Part shown: piece by piece, positions 7,700 to 16,982 of the stretch
Layout: the number at the start of each line of letters is the position of its first letter
Position numbering within the stretch: position 1 is the stretch's first letter
Source of the DNA: Mycolicibacter sp. MU0102
GTDB lineage: Bacteria > Actinomycetota > Actinomycetes > Mycobacteriales > Mycobacteriaceae
Reading direction: 5' to 3'
Assembly: GCF_963378105.1 (NCBI RefSeq)
Contig: NZ_OY726398.1
Span: 3,782,001 to 3,846,000, forward strand
DNA: 64,000 nt
Program-made: the position numbers and the translations under genes
Notes under the pieces: model-generated
The model's database searches: none
Seen by the model: the letters and a program-made list of their open reading frames with translations, nothing else
Told to the model about the DNA's origin: nothing

Positions 7700-8902
7700 A
7701 TGACGGTGACCACCACCGACGAAGCGCGCTACGACCCGTATGACGTTGACCTCAACAGCGATCCGTACCCGATGTTTCGTCGGCTTCGCGAAGAGGCACC
7801 GCTGTACTACAACACCGAGCACGACTTCTACGCGCTGAGCCGGTTCGACGACGTCAACAAGGCCCTGGTCGATCACCAGACGTTCAGCTCGGCGCGCGGG
7901 GCGATTCTGGAGCTGATCAAGGCCAATACCCCGATCCCGCCGGGGCTGATTCTGTTCGAGGACCCACCGATCCACGACATCCACCGCAAGCTGCTGGCCC
8001 GGATGTTCACCCCGCGCAAGATCGCCGAACTCGAATCGAAGATCCGCGAGTACTGCGCCCGTTGCCTCGATCCCCTGATCGGTACCGGCCGCCTCGATTT
8101 CGTGGCCGACCTCGGTGCCCAGATGCCCATGCGCGTGATCGGCATGCTGGTGGGCATTCCCGAAGCCGATCAGGAGGTCATTCGGGACCGCTCGAACGAC
8201 AACATGCGCACCGAAGCCGGCAAGCCGATGACGGTTGCGTCCGAAGGATTCGACGACGGTTCGATCTTCGCCGACTATCTCGACTGGCGCGTCGAGCACC
8301 CGTCCGACGACATCATGACCGAACTGCTCAACGTCGAATTCACCGACGAATCCGGCACCACTCGGCGGCTGACCCGCGACGAGCTGCTGATGTACGTGAT
8401 GCTGGTGGCCGGGGCCGGAAACGAGACCACCACCAGGCTGATCGGCTGGACCGGCAAGGTGCTGGCCGAGCATCCCGACCAGCGCCGCGAGTTGGTGGCA
8501 AACCCGGCATTGGTCCCGCAGGCCATCGAAGAGCTGTTGCGCTACGAGCCACCGGCACCACACGTGGCGCGCTACGTCACCCGGGATGTGGAGTACTACG
8601 GCCAGACCGTTCCCGAGGGCAGCGTGATGATGATGCTGATCGGCGCCGCTAACCGCGACCATCGCCGATTCGCTCCCGACGGTGACGTTTTCGACATCCA
8701 CCGCGAGTCCCGCCAGCACCTGACCTTCAGTGTGGGCGCGCACTACTGCCTGGGCGCCGCACTGGCGCGCCTGGAAGGGCGAATCGCGCTGGAGGAGATC
8801 CTCAAACGCTTCCCCGACTGGGAGGTCGACCTCTCCAAGGCAGCGCTGTCACCGACTTCGACGGTCCGCGGGTGGGAGTCCATGCCCGCGTCGGTCGAAT
8901 GA
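7700..8902 (+). CDS. Cytochrome P450
   Basis: A 400-residue P450, unlike its neighbour at 6372 beyond the family motifs, so not a recent tandem duplicate. Motifs: I-helix AGAGNETTT, K-helix EELLRYE, and heme loop FSVGAHYCLG followed by AALARLEGRIALEEIL. The opening DPYDVDLNSDPYPMFRRLREEAPLYY is the usual N-terminal pattern of class I bacterial P450s. ATG at 7700 has GAAGGGACC upstream. Tandem P450s followed by a mycofactocin SDR suggest successive hydroxylation and alcohol oxidation of one substrate. Confidence 0.92.
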   Translation: MTVTTTDEARYDPYDVDLNSDPYPMFRRLREEAPLYYNTEHDFYALSRFDDVNKALVDHQTFSSARGAILELIKANTPIPPGLILFEDPPIHDIHRKLLARMFTPRKIAELESKIREYCARCLDPLIGTGRLDFVADLGAQMPMRVIGMLVGIPEADQEVIRDRSNDNMRTEAGKPMTVASEGFDDGSIFADYLDWRVEHPSDDIMTELLNVEFTDESGTTRRLTRDELLMYVMLVAGAGNETTTRLIGWTGKVLAEHPDQRRELVANPALVPQAIEELLRYEPPAPHVARYVTRDVEYYGQTVPEGSVMMMLIGAANRDHRRFAPDGDVFDIHRESRQHLTFSVGAHYCLGAALARLEGRIALEEILKRFPDWEVDLSKAALSPTSTVRGWESMPASVE

Positions 8903-8937
8903 ATCCACTTCTACAAGTTATGAATTGAGGTTTCCCT

Positions 8938-9777
8938 ATGGCTGGACGTGTTGAGGGCAAGGTCGCGTTCATCACCGGCGCGGCCCACGGTCAGGGCCGC
9001 AGTCACGCGGTGCGGCTGGCCGAGGAGGGCGCCGACATCATCGCGATCGACGTCTGTAAGCCGATCGTCGAGAACTCGCCCATCCCGCCGGCCACCCCGG
9101 AGGAATTGGCCGAGACCGTCGACCTGGTCAAGGCGCGCGGCCGTCGGATCTTCACCGCGGAAGTCGATGTACGCGACTTCGACGGGCTCAAGGCCGCCGT
9201 GGACGCCGGCGTGGAGGAGCTGGGTCGCCTGGACATCATCGTGGCCAACGCCGGTATCGGCAACGGTGGCGACACCCTGGACCAGTGCAGCGAGCACGAC
9301 TGGCAAGAGATGATCGACATCAACCTCTCCGGAGTGTGGAAGACGGTCAAAGCGGGTGTCCCGCACCTTATTTCCGGCGGCAAGGGCGGATCGATCATCC
9401 TGACCAGCTCCGTCGGCGGACTGAAGGCCTACCCGCACTGCGGCAACTACGTCGCCGCCAAGCACGGCGTGGTGGGCATCATGCGCTCGTTCGCGGTCGA
9501 GTTGGGGCACCAGAACATTCGCGTCAACACCGTGCACCCCACTCACGTCAGCACCGGAATGATCATGAACGAGGGCACCTGGAAGATGTTCCGCCCGGAC
9601 CTGGAGAACCCGGGCCCCGACGACATGGCGCCGATCTGCCAGATGTTCCACACCCTGCCGGTGCCCTGGGTGGACGCGGTGGACATCAGCAACGCGGTGC
9701 TGTTCCTGGCCTCCGACGAAGCCCGCTACATCACCGGCGTCACCTTGCCGGTCGACGCGGGAAGCTGCCTGAAATAA
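8938..9777 (+). CDS. Mycofactocin-coupled short-chain dehydrogenase
   Basis: A 279-residue SDR with cofactor motif TGAAHGQGRSH (about 14-24) and catalytic YVAAK. The phrase GQGRSHAVRLAEEGADIIAIDVC and the insert after the first strand (TPEELAETVDLVKARGRRI) are hallmarks of the SDR subfamily that keeps its NAD bound and depends on the redox peptide mycofactocin as electron acceptor; this is family knowledge, not shown here. It follows the P450 gene by 35 bases and probably oxidises the alcohol the P450s make. No mycofactocin biosynthesis gene (mftA-F) is in the window. A second SDR of this type lies at 50342. Confidence 0.9.
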   Translation: MAGRVEGKVAFITGAAHGQGRSHAVRLAEEGADIIAIDVCKPIVENSPIPPATPEELAETVDLVKARGRRIFTAEVDVRDFDGLKAAVDAGVEELGRLDIIVANAGIGNGGDTLDQCSEHDWQEMIDINLSGVWKTVKAGVPHLISGGKGGSIILTSSVGGLKAYPHCGNYVAAKHGVVGIMRSFAVELGHQNIRVNTVHPTHVSTGMIMNEGTWKMFRPDLENPGPDDMAPICQMFHTLPVPWVDAVDISNAVLFLASDEARYITGVTLPVDAGSCLK

Positions 9778-9824
9778 CCGTCTCGGCCATTCCCGACAGC
9801 TGGGACGCGATATCCCCGGAGTGG

Positions 9825-10853
9825 ATGACCGCCGCGATCAGCGGTCACCACCCCGGGGCGGTCGTAGACGCCGTCTCGGTCGCGGCCCGCGACGACGGCA
9901 CCAATCGGCGGGCGCGCCTGGCCCTGAGTTACGCGTCCGGCAGCGGTCCGGCCACCGTGTTCGCCAAGGCCGTCGACCCCGAGCACGCCGACTTGGTGGA
10001 GTTGACCAGTGGCCTCTACCACGAGCCACGGTTGTTTCTCTCCGATGTCGCACTGCCCCTTGACCATCCGACCGTCTACCGCGCGGTCATCGACGAACCG
10101 CGTCGCGACTTCCTACTGATCATGGAAGACATCACCGCAGCCCGCGGCGCCGAACCGCGTGATGCGACCCGGCCGCTCACCCTCGACGAGGCAGCACAAG
10201 GGGTGCGCGGCCTGGCCCGCCTGCACGGGGCGTTCTGGGGAGAGCGCATCAGCGCCAATCCTGCGCTGGGCTGGGTGGAGCCGTTCGTCCCGTTCGCCGG
10301 CCTGGAGTTGGCGCCACTGGAGGTGGCCTACGAGCGGCTGGGCGAGTCGGTGCCGTCCGAGATCACCGCGATGTCCGGCACCGAACTGTTCAGCGACACC
10401 TGGGCCCGCTACATCCGCAGCCTGACCCGCGGACCGCAGACGCTACTGCACGGCGACCCACACATCGGCAATACCTACGTGTTGCCCGACGGTGACGTCG
10501 GTTTCCTGGACTGGCAGATGGTGCGGCGCGGCAATTTCTCACTGGACCTGGGCTACTTCCTGCAGGGTGCACTGACCATCGCCGACCGGCGCGACGGCGA
10601 ACGTGCGCTGATCGAGGAATACCGCGGCGCCCTGAGCCTTCCCGCCGGGCAGTTGCCGTCAGCCGAGGAGATCTGGCTGCACTATCGGGCGTCAGCGGCG
10701 CATGGCCTGGCAATCTGGATCGCGACGCTGTCCGGCGGCGACAACTGGCAGCGGCCCGACATCAGCCTGGCGCTCGCCCAGCGTTATGCCGCAGCGTTCA
10801 CCGATCTGGATACCCGTGGCGCACTGGGCGCGCTGGACTCCGACCCCTGCTGA
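9825..10853 (+). CDS. APH-fold phosphotransferase family protein
   Basis: A protein of at least 342 residues with the aminoglycoside-phosphotransferase kinase fold: catalytic loop TLLHGDPHIGNTY (HGDxxxxN) and metal-binding GFLDWQMVRRG. The mycobacterial family is common in lipid and xenobiotic loci and may phosphorylate a small alcohol; the substrate is unknown. The start is uncertain. ATG at 9825 is given, but the in-frame codons just before it read IPDSWDAISPEW, which looks conserved, so translation may begin upstream at a rare codon (ATT 9789 or CTG 9765) overlapping the SDR stop. Confidence 0.8.
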   Translation: MTAAISGHHPGAVVDAVSVAARDDGTNRRARLALSYASGSGPATVFAKAVDPEHADLVELTSGLYHEPRLFLSDVALPLDHPTVYRAVIDEPRRDFLLIMEDITAARGAEPRDATRPLTLDEAAQGVRGLARLHGAFWGERISANPALGWVEPFVPFAGLELAPLEVAYERLGESVPSEITAMSGTELFSDTWARYIRSLTRGPQTLLHGDPHIGNTYVLPDGDVGFLDWQMVRRGNFSLDLGYFLQGALTIADRRDGERALIEEYRGALSLPAGQLPSAEEIWLHYRASAAHGLAIWIATLSGGDNWQRPDISLALAQRYAAAFTDLDTRGALGALDSDPC

Positions 10854-10902
10854 ACTCCCGCGAGCCATACGCCACCCGGGCAGCAAGTGAGAGAATCTCG
10901 GC

Positions 10903-11406
10903 ATGGAGTGGACTGGAGCTGTATACGCCGACGCACCGACGGTGGAGGTGTCCACCTGGATCGACGCCCCGCCAGAGCGTGTCTGGGAACTGGCCAGCGA
11001 CATCCACGCGGTCGCCGAGGGCAGTCAGGAGCTCCAGCGCGTCGAATGGGCCGACGGTGACGGTCCCCGGCTTGGCGCTCGGTTCACCGGGTATAACCGG
11101 CATCCCGCCCTCGGGGAATGGTCCACGATCTCCGAAGTGGTCGAGTTCGAACCGCTGACGGTGTTCGGTTGGGCCGTGAGCGATCCCGACAACCCCACTT
11201 CGTCGTGGCGGTTGAGCCTGGCCCCGGAGGGGACCGGCACCCGCCTGACCGAATGGATGCAGCTGGGGCCCGCGCCGTCCGGGCTTTCGCTGGCCATCGC
11301 TGCGATGCCGGACAAGGAACAGAAGATCGTGTTCGTGCGGCTGCGTGAATTCGAAGCGGGTATGACGGCCACCCTCGATCACCTCAAACAGCGCGCCGAG
11401 CACTGA
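10903..11406 (+). CDS. SRPBCC family protein (START/Bet v1-like)
   Basis: A 167-residue protein with the SRPBCC pattern: VEVSTWIDAPPERVWELASDIHAV near the N-terminus, a central beta-rich part (GARFTGYNRHPALGEWSTISEVVEFEP), SSWRLSLAPEGTGTRLTEWMQLG, and a long C-terminal helix. The fold forms a deep hydrophobic cavity and serves as lipid carrier or cyclase/hydrolase in different members. Its TGA overlaps the ATG of the LLM gene (TGATG), so the two are translationally coupled. The specific function cannot be read. Confidence 0.8.
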   Translation: MEWTGAVYADAPTVEVSTWIDAPPERVWELASDIHAVAEGSQELQRVEWADGDGPRLGARFTGYNRHPALGEWSTISEVVEFEPLTVFGWAVSDPDNPTSSWRLSLAPEGTGTRLTEWMQLGPAPSGLSLAIAAMPDKEQKIVFVRLREFEAGMTATLDHLKQRAEH

Positions 11407-12467
11407 TGCGCGCGGCGATCACGCTGGAGGCGGCCAGCGTCGGCAGCTGGGAGCATCAGAAGCTGCTGGTCCGCGAGGCCGAGAGGATGGGCCTGGACAT
11501 CTGCTGGGTCGCCGAGGCCTGGGGCGCGGATGCGGTCTCGGCACTGGGCTACTACGTCGCGTGCACCGACCGAATGCTGCTGGGATCGGGGATCATCCAG
11601 CTGTCCACCCGGACCCCGGTCGCCATCGCCCAAGCCGCCATCACGCTGTCCAACCTGTCCGGGGGACGTTTCCTGCTCGGTCTGGGTGCCTCGGGCCCGC
11701 AGGTCATCGAGGGGCTGCACGGTCAGTCCTTCGACCGGCCGCTCGGCCGGATGCGCGAGACCATCGAGATCATCCGGCAGGCGATCGCCGGAGAGCGCAT
11801 CGTCTATAGCGGCAAACAGTTCCAGATCCCCCGACCCGGTTCGGCCACCAAGCCGATGCGGTTATCGATGCGGGCCGAACACCCGATCCCGCTGTATCTG
11901 GCCAGCCTGACCCCGGCGATGCTGACGCTGACCGGCGAAGTCGCCGACGGCTGGCTGGGCACCAGCTTCGTGCCCGAGGGCGCCGACGCGGCCTACTTCA
12001 CCCATCTCGACAGCGGCCTCGCCCGCTCCGGGCGCACTCGAGCGGACCTCGACGTCTGCCAGGGCGCGGAAGTGTCGTTCGCCAGCGACGAGAAGCATTT
12101 GAAGGAACTGATCGACAGCCGCAAGACCGAACTGGCCTTCAGCCTGGGCGGAATGGGTTCGGCCAGTACCAATTTCTACAACCAGGCCTACAGTCGCCAG
12201 GGCTGGTCGGATGTCGCGGCCGCAGTGAAGGAACGCTGGCAGGCCGGCGACCGGGAGGGCGCCGCCGCGCTGATCACCGACGAGATGGTGCTGGCCACCA
12301 CCTTGATCGGCACCCCCGCAATGGTTCGCGATCGCCTGCAGGTCTGGTGCGACACCGGCGTGGACACCGTGCGGGTCTACCCGGCCGGCGAGCGCCTCGA
12401 AGATCGGATCGCCACGCTGGGGGCGGCGATCGAGCTGGTGCACTCGATCACGCCCGGCGGGCAATAG
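11406..12467 (+). CDS. LLM-class (F420-dependent type) oxidoreductase
   Basis: A 353-residue luciferase-like barrel protein. Features include GLDICWVAEAWGADAVSAL near the start, the strand LLGSGIIQLSTRTP (non-prolyl cis-bond region), NLSGGRFLLGLGASGPQVIEG and the C-terminal TLIGTPAMVRDRLQVW. In mycobacteria this subgroup mostly uses coenzyme F420 rather than FMN, so a hydride-transfer step on a ketone, alcohol or enone is likely. Last gene of the plus-strand P450 operon; convergent with the CoA-transferase at 12476. Confidence 0.85.
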   Translation: MRAAITLEAASVGSWEHQKLLVREAERMGLDICWVAEAWGADAVSALGYYVACTDRMLLGSGIIQLSTRTPVAIAQAAITLSNLSGGRFLLGLGASGPQVIEGLHGQSFDRPLGRMRETIEIIRQAIAGERIVYSGKQFQIPRPGSATKPMRLSMRAEHPIPLYLASLTPAMLTLTGEVADGWLGTSFVPEGADAAYFTHLDSGLARSGRTRADLDVCQGAEVSFASDEKHLKELIDSRKTELAFSLGGMGSASTNFYNQAYSRQGWSDVAAAVKERWQAGDREGAAALITDEMVLATTLIGTPAMVRDRLQVWCDTGVDTVRVYPAGERLEDRIATLGAAIELVHSITPGGQ

Positions 12468-12470
12468 CGG

Positions 12471-12484
12471 CCCGGCTATCCGGG
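12471..12484. terminator. Weak hairpin between convergent genes
   Basis: CCCGG-CTAT-CCGGG forms a five-base-pair stem at the junction of the convergent LLM and CoA-transferase genes and includes the end of the latter. No T-run follows. It is too short for a firm terminator call. Confidence 0.25.
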
Positions 12485-14878
12485 TGAGCTGCCGATAACC
12501 CCATCGGCTGACAACGCGGCTATCTCGGCCTCGGTAAGCCCCAGCTCGCTGAGCAGCTCATGATTGTGCTGGCCCAGTAGCGGTGCCGGTCGGGTATGAA
12601 TACGGCTCGGGCCCTGCGACATTCGAGCCGGCAGTGTGCTGTGCGGAGCGGGACCGTTGACCGGGTGATCGACCTGCTCGAAGAAGTTCCGCTCGGCCAG
12701 CTGCGCCAACTCGGTCTGGCGATGCGGTTGCATGACTTTGGCGACCGGGACCCCGGCGTCCCACAGTGCTGCGACGACATCGTCGCCGCTGCGCGTCGCG
12801 CACCAGTCGGACAGCTGCTCGTCGATCAGGTCGTGGCGGGCGCGTCGTCCGGTCGCGTCCGACAAGGCCGGATCGGCAGCCCAGGCCGGGTCACCCAGCG
12901 CAGCCCGCAGACCGGCCCACTGCTCGTCGGTAGCAACGGCGATGGCGACCCAGCAGTCTTCCCTGCCGAATTCGTCGACGCCGGAGGTCCGATAGAAGTT
13001 CTGCGGGGCAGCCGCCGGCCCGCGATTTCCGTCACGTTGCAGCAGCGCACCGTTGGCGGAGTATTCGATCACTTGCTCGGCGGCGATGTTGAGTGCGGCG
13101 TCGATCATGGCCGCCTCCACCAGCACGCCCTGCCCGGTGCGGCGCCGATGCTCCAGTGCCAGCAGCAGACCCGTCAGCGCATGCACGCCCGCGTTCGGGT
13201 CGCCGATCGAGTACGGCTCATAGGGGTTGCGATCGGGGTAGCCGGTCAGCCAGCTCAGCCCGGCAGCGTCCTCGATGACGTAGGCGAACGCCGGATTGTC
13301 CCGCCACGGGCCGTCCAGACCGAATCCGGGCATTCGCAGCATGATCACGTCGCTGCGCAGCGACTGTACGAAGTCGAAGTCCAGACCCAGGTTCTCGATG
13401 ACGCGGGGGGTGAAGTTCTCGACGATGACGTCGCAGCCGGCGATCAATCGGTGCAGCACGTCGCGGCCGGCCTGCGTCTGGAAGTCCAGCGTCAGGCCCT
13501 CCTTGTTGGTGTTGAGCGCGGAGAAGATCGGGGACTTCTCCCACCACGACTCCTCGCTGACCGGTATCCCGGCGATCAGCCGGGTACCGTCGGGATGCCG
13601 GGTCGACTCGAGATGGATCACCTCGGCGCCGAGCATCGCCAGCAAATGCGTGCACGACGGTCCGGCCCAGAAGGTGGTCATGTCCAGCACGCGGATTCCA
13701 TGGAGCGGCAGCCGCTCCCCAACGGATTTCGAAGCCGGTGCGTCGCGCCGCGCCGGCGGCGACTGCCGATAGGAGTCGGTGTGTTCGCCCAGCCGCGGTG
13801 CCGGGATCGGTGCCTGCAGCGCCACACCGCTGAGCCGATAGGGCGGGACCGGCTGGATGAAACCGTCGCGGGGATTGCGGGTGAATACCTGGCGATGCCG
13901 AAAGTGATCGAACGTCGGGACGTTTTCCCCGTTGCCGACCGGCGAGTTGGGTATCCGGAACGCCGATGCCAGGTCGCGGACATCGTCGACCTTGTGACTG
14001 CGTACCCACTCGTACAGCTCCGACGCGTGCAGGTTCGCCTGTTCGGTGATCGACAGCGGCGAGTTCTCGTCGATCCACTCGTCGTGCCCCGACATCGCAC
14101 ACAGGTCGAACCACTGCTGCGCGGTGCCGCAGCCCAACGCGACCAAACCGTCGGCGGCCTCGGCCACGCCGGGCACCGTCGGCCGGCGCTCGGACCGCCA
14201 GGGACGATCGAGGACCTGGAAGTAGGTGACGGGATAGTAAGTGAGGCCGAGGATCTGGGTTTCCAGCGCGGACAGGTCGATCAGTTCGCCGCGGCCGTCG
14301 CGCAGCGCGCGGACCCGCGACGCCAACGTCATCGCCGCCGCATAGGCCCCGGCGAGCCACTCCCCGGCCTGGCCGCCGACGTGAACCGGCGCGCGATCCT
14401 GCGATCCGCGGCCAAGCCCGACCGCTCCCCCCGACCAGGCCTGCAAGGTGAACTCGGTGGCCGGGCGGTCCCGCCACGGGCCATCCAGTCCGAACGGCGT
14501 GATGGCGGTGACCACCAGGTGCGGGTGCCGCCGGTGGATCTCGGCGGGCGCCAACGACGGGTGCTGGCCGACGGCCCCGCCCGGCGACCACACCACCGCG
14601 TCGGCGGAGGCCAGCAGCCGGTGCACGAACTCGATGTCGTCGACGTTGCCTGGGTCGGCCACGACACTGTGTTTGGAGCAGCCCAGGAAGCTGAACAGTG
14701 CACCACCGGTTTCGGGATCGACCTCGGCTCCCGAAGCCGACCATCCCCGCAATGAATCCCCCTGCGGGGGTTCGACATCTACCACCGTTGCTCCCCCGTC
14801 GGCGAGCATCTTCGTGGCGTAGGCGCCGGCAATACCGTCGGAAAGGTCGACGACGGTGTAGCCGTGCAGCGGTCCCAC
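12476..14878 (-). CDS. Double-domain CaiB/BaiF (type III) CoA-transferase
   Basis: An 800-residue protein made of two type III CoA-transferase units, about twice the usual 400. Unit 1 starts LHGYTVVDLSDGIAGAYATKMLADGGA; unit 2 starts near residue 378 with LHGIRVLDMTTFWAGPSCTHLLAMLGAEVIHLES. In unit 2 the catalytic-aspartate region reads SIGDPNAGVHALTG. The matching place in unit 1 reads HVGGQAGEWLAGA, with no Asp, so unit 1 appears structural. The enzyme would move CoA between carboxylic acids without ATP. It is the last gene of the minus-strand P450-amidohydrolase operon, four bases after the crotonase stop. Confidence 0.85.
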   Translation of the reverse strand: MGPLHGYTVVDLSDGIAGAYATKMLADGGATVVDVEPPQGDSLRGWSASGAEVDPETGGALFSFLGCSKHSVVADPGNVDDIEFVHRLLASADAVVWSPGGAVGQHPSLAPAEIHRRHPHLVVTAITPFGLDGPWRDRPATEFTLQAWSGGAVGLGRGSQDRAPVHVGGQAGEWLAGAYAAAMTLASRVRALRDGRGELIDLSALETQILGLTYYPVTYFQVLDRPWRSERRPTVPGVAEAADGLVALGCGTAQQWFDLCAMSGHDEWIDENSPLSITEQANLHASELYEWVRSHKVDDVRDLASAFRIPNSPVGNGENVPTFDHFRHRQVFTRNPRDGFIQPVPPYRLSGVALQAPIPAPRLGEHTDSYRQSPPARRDAPASKSVGERLPLHGIRVLDMTTFWAGPSCTHLLAMLGAEVIHLESTRHPDGTRLIAGIPVSEESWWEKSPIFSALNTNKEGLTLDFQTQAGRDVLHRLIAGCDVIVENFTPRVIENLGLDFDFVQSLRSDVIMLRMPGFGLDGPWRDNPAFAYVIEDAAGLSWLTGYPDRNPYEPYSIGDPNAGVHALTGLLLALEHRRRTGQGVLVEAAMIDAALNIAAEQVIEYSANGALLQRDGNRGPAAAPQNFYRTSGVDEFGREDCWVAIAVATDEQWAGLRAALGDPAWAADPALSDATGRRARHDLIDEQLSDWCATRSGDDVVAALWDAGVPVAKVMQPHRQTELAQLAERNFFEQVDHPVNGPAPHSTLPARMSQGPSRIHTRPAPLLGQHNHELLSELGLTEAEIAALSADGVIGSSPG

Positions 14879-14882
14879 GGCG

Positions 14883-15848
14883 TCAGGATTCCTTGTCGCG
14901 GCTGGACTTGCTCAGCCGGAAGTCGGGAGGAAACCTCGAGTCGTTGTCCTTGACCGCTCCGGACAGACCGGATTCGATGGCCTCATCGAGCATCAGGTCG
15001 TCGGCGTCGGGTGCCACACCGGAACCCATCGACTCGAAGAACGCCGACAGCAGGCTGCCCATGTACTCACCCTGATGCTGCTTGTAGACCTCGAAGAACA
15101 TCTTCTGCATGAACACGGTGTCGACCGGGCGGTTGCGTGCGCAGGCCAGCGCGTACTTGTCGACCTCGGCTTCGAGTTGGTCGCGCGGGACCACCTTGTT
15201 GAGGAAGTTGCACTTGTCCATGTCGGCGGCGGTGAAAGGCCGGCCGGTGAACACCATTTCGGAGAACTTGCGTAGCCCCATCATCTGCACCCAGGTCCAC
15301 ATCCGCGGTCCCCAGCCGTAGTAGCGGAAGGACGGGTGGCCGAACAGCGCGTCGTCACTGGAGATCACCAGATCAGCGTCGGCGGCCTGATAGAAGTGCC
15401 AGCCGTAACAGTAGCCCTTTGCCTCGACGATGCTGATCTTCTTGAGCTCCTGCAGCGGCCGGTTGCCGGCCTGCACATTGGCGTACCAGGCGCTGATGGT
15501 GGCGCCGTTGCGAAAGGTGCCCTGGGGCGGATAGTTGACGTCCATGCCTTCCAAACGCAGCTCGGCCAACCGCTTTTCGGGATCGTCGACACCCTCCATG
15601 AACTCGGGTAGGTCCGCACCGCTGCCCAGGTTGTCTCCGACACCGCGGATCACCACCACTTTGACGTCGTTGTCCACGCTGGCTCCGCGCAGCAGGTCCG
15701 CGTAGCGCAGCCGCGCCGATGATGTCGGGGCGTTGAGGTATTCGGGCCGGTCGAAGGTGATCGTGGCGATCTTGGTGGCCGGGTCCTTGTGGTAGCGGAT
15801 GATCTCTTCCGCGGACGGCCGCTCGGAAGGCCCTGGCGTGTCTGACAT
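14883..15848 (-). CDS. Enoyl-CoA hydratase/isomerase (crotonase) family protein
   Basis: A 321-residue crotonase-fold protein, longer than the usual 260 because of an extended middle (PEFMEGVDDPEKRL to GNRPLQELKKI) and C-terminus. Oxyanion-hole regions are GVGDNLGSGADLPEF and VEAKGYCYGWHFYQAADADLVIS; then DDALFGHPSFRYYGWGP, where the hydratase Glu pair is not obvious. It could be a hydrolase or a C-C bond lyase of the superfamily. ATG at 15848 with AAAGGAGC upstream; sixteen bases from the preceding M24-like gene. Confidence 0.82.
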   Translation of the reverse strand: MSDTPGPSERPSAEEIIRYHKDPATKIATITFDRPEYLNAPTSSARLRYADLLRGASVDNDVKVVVIRGVGDNLGSGADLPEFMEGVDDPEKRLAELRLEGMDVNYPPQGTFRNGATISAWYANVQAGNRPLQELKKISIVEAKGYCYGWHFYQAADADLVISSDDALFGHPSFRYYGWGPRMWTWVQMMGLRKFSEMVFTGRPFTAADMDKCNFLNKVVPRDQLEAEVDKYALACARNRPVDTVFMQKMFFEVYKQHQGEYMGSLLSAFFESMGSGVAPDADDLMLDEAIESGLSGAVKDNDSRFPPDFRLSKSSRDKES

Positions 15849-15863
15849 TCGCGAACTGCTCCT

Positions 15864-16982
15864 TTAGCTGGAGGTACTGGTGGTCAAAACTTCGTGGTCG
15901 TCTTCGGTGATCAGAACGGCCTCACGCCCGAATACCGCGCCCACCCCGGGTTCGAACACGTAACCGGTGACGGCCAGCACCATTCCCGGTTCCAGCCGTC
16001 CGGACGCCGCGGTCTGCGGCAGGTGCGCCGACACCACCGGCGGGTCGAATCCCAGCCCCAGACCGTGGGCCACCGGAACCGGCGGCAGCGGTTCCCCGGC
16101 GTCGGCGTAGGCGCTCAGCAGCGCACTGCCGGATGCGCCGGGACGGCAGGCGCCAGACAGCTTCTTCCACAACCCATCCCAGCGCCGGTAGAGCGCGGCG
16201 GTACTGTTGTCGGAACTACCGCCGACCGCGAAGGTGCGTCCCACCTCTCCGAGATAGCCGCCGGCGAGCACAGCTGCCGAGATCGCCACCAGGTCCCCAG
16301 CCCGGACCCGGCCGCCGCCACCCGCACGCCGCCACGGGTATTCCCGCGAGGTCACCCAGACGACGTCTTGGTTGGCCGGGGTGGCGGCCCCTCCCGCGCT
16401 CATCGCCTCCATCAGCACCCCGGCCAACGTCTGTTCGCTGACGCCGTCGTCCACTGCGACCGCTGCCGCTGCCAACGCCGACGCGGCGATGGCCACCGCG
16501 GTCCGCAGCGCCGCGACTTCCTCGGCGGTCTTGATGGACCGCGCGGCCCGCATGGCGGGTTCCCCGTCGACGAGTTCGGCTTGCGGGAAGGCCAGTGGGA
16601 GCAGTTGGGCGAACAGCGGTGACATGGCATCGGTTCCGACCCGTCGTGCGGCCATTGCCCCGTCGAGATGCGCCAGCGCGGCAATGATGTTCGTCGGATT
16701 CCACGAAACCTCGTTCAGGTGATCGCGCGGAATGTCCTCGGGTACACGTTGCTCGGAGGAGCGCAGCAGGTGAACCGCGCCGGTTGCTCGCACCAGTACG
16801 CAGTTGGGAGCAAACGAACGAGTGCCAGCCATCCAGCGCTGCGGGGTGCCGGTGAGGTAGCGGACGTTGGCCTGACGCCCCAACACCAGCACATCGAGGT
16901 CGTGGGCTTCCATCTGGGCCAGCGCGCGCTCACGTCTCCCGCAGCTCAGCGCCAGCGCATCCGACGCAACCTCAGTAGGCAT
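15864..16982 (-). CDS. M24/creatinase-fold protein with degenerate metal site
   Basis: A 372-residue 'pita-bread' (peptidase M24/creatinase) protein: N-terminal creatinase-type domain (LDVLVLGRQANVRYLTGTPQRWM) and C-terminal catalytic domain (AALRTAVAIAASAL onward). The M24 metal ligands are mostly missing: the usual DxG reads ISAAV, the next Asp lies in YLGEVGRTF as Gly-Glu, and the E in the PG loop is absent (LAVTGYVFEPG). The His in VPVAHGLGLGF and a Glu in FGREAVLI remain. This suggests a metal-free creatinase-like hydrolase/lyase or a non-catalytic partner of the paralogue it overlaps by 11 bases. Confidence 0.78.
   Translation of the reverse strand: MPTEVASDALALSCGRRERALAQMEAHDLDVLVLGRQANVRYLTGTPQRWMAGTRSFAPNCVLVRATGAVHLLRSSEQRVPEDIPRDHLNEVSWNPTNIIAALAHLDGAMAARRVGTDAMSPLFAQLLPLAFPQAELVDGEPAMRAARSIKTAEEVAALRTAVAIAASALAAAAVAVDDGVSEQTLAGVLMEAMSAGGAATPANQDVVWVTSREYPWRRAGGGGRVRAGDLVAISAAVLAGGYLGEVGRTFAVGGSSDNSTAALYRRWDGLWKKLSGACRPGASGSALLSAYADAGEPLPPVPVAHGLGLGFDPPVVSAHLPQTAASGRLEPGMVLAVTGYVFEPGVGAVFGREAVLITEDDHEVLTTSTSS

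Noticed and set aside
6345..8743. Long minus-strand frames opposite the two P450 genes
   Set aside because: Antisense to P450 genes with intact heme and I-helix motifs; no motif in the shadows.
10886..10896. GAGAGAATCTC as another site of the recurring operator
   Set aside because: Its symmetry is GAGA-GAA-TCTC, with a different core and spacing from GAGAAT-N3-ATTCTC, so it was not counted.
12596..14755. 719-codon open frame on the plus strand opposite the CoA-transferase fusion
   Set aside because: It is fully antisense to a protein with clear domains, its translation is rich in Arg, Gln, Asp and Val without motifs, and long antisense frames are normal at this GC content.
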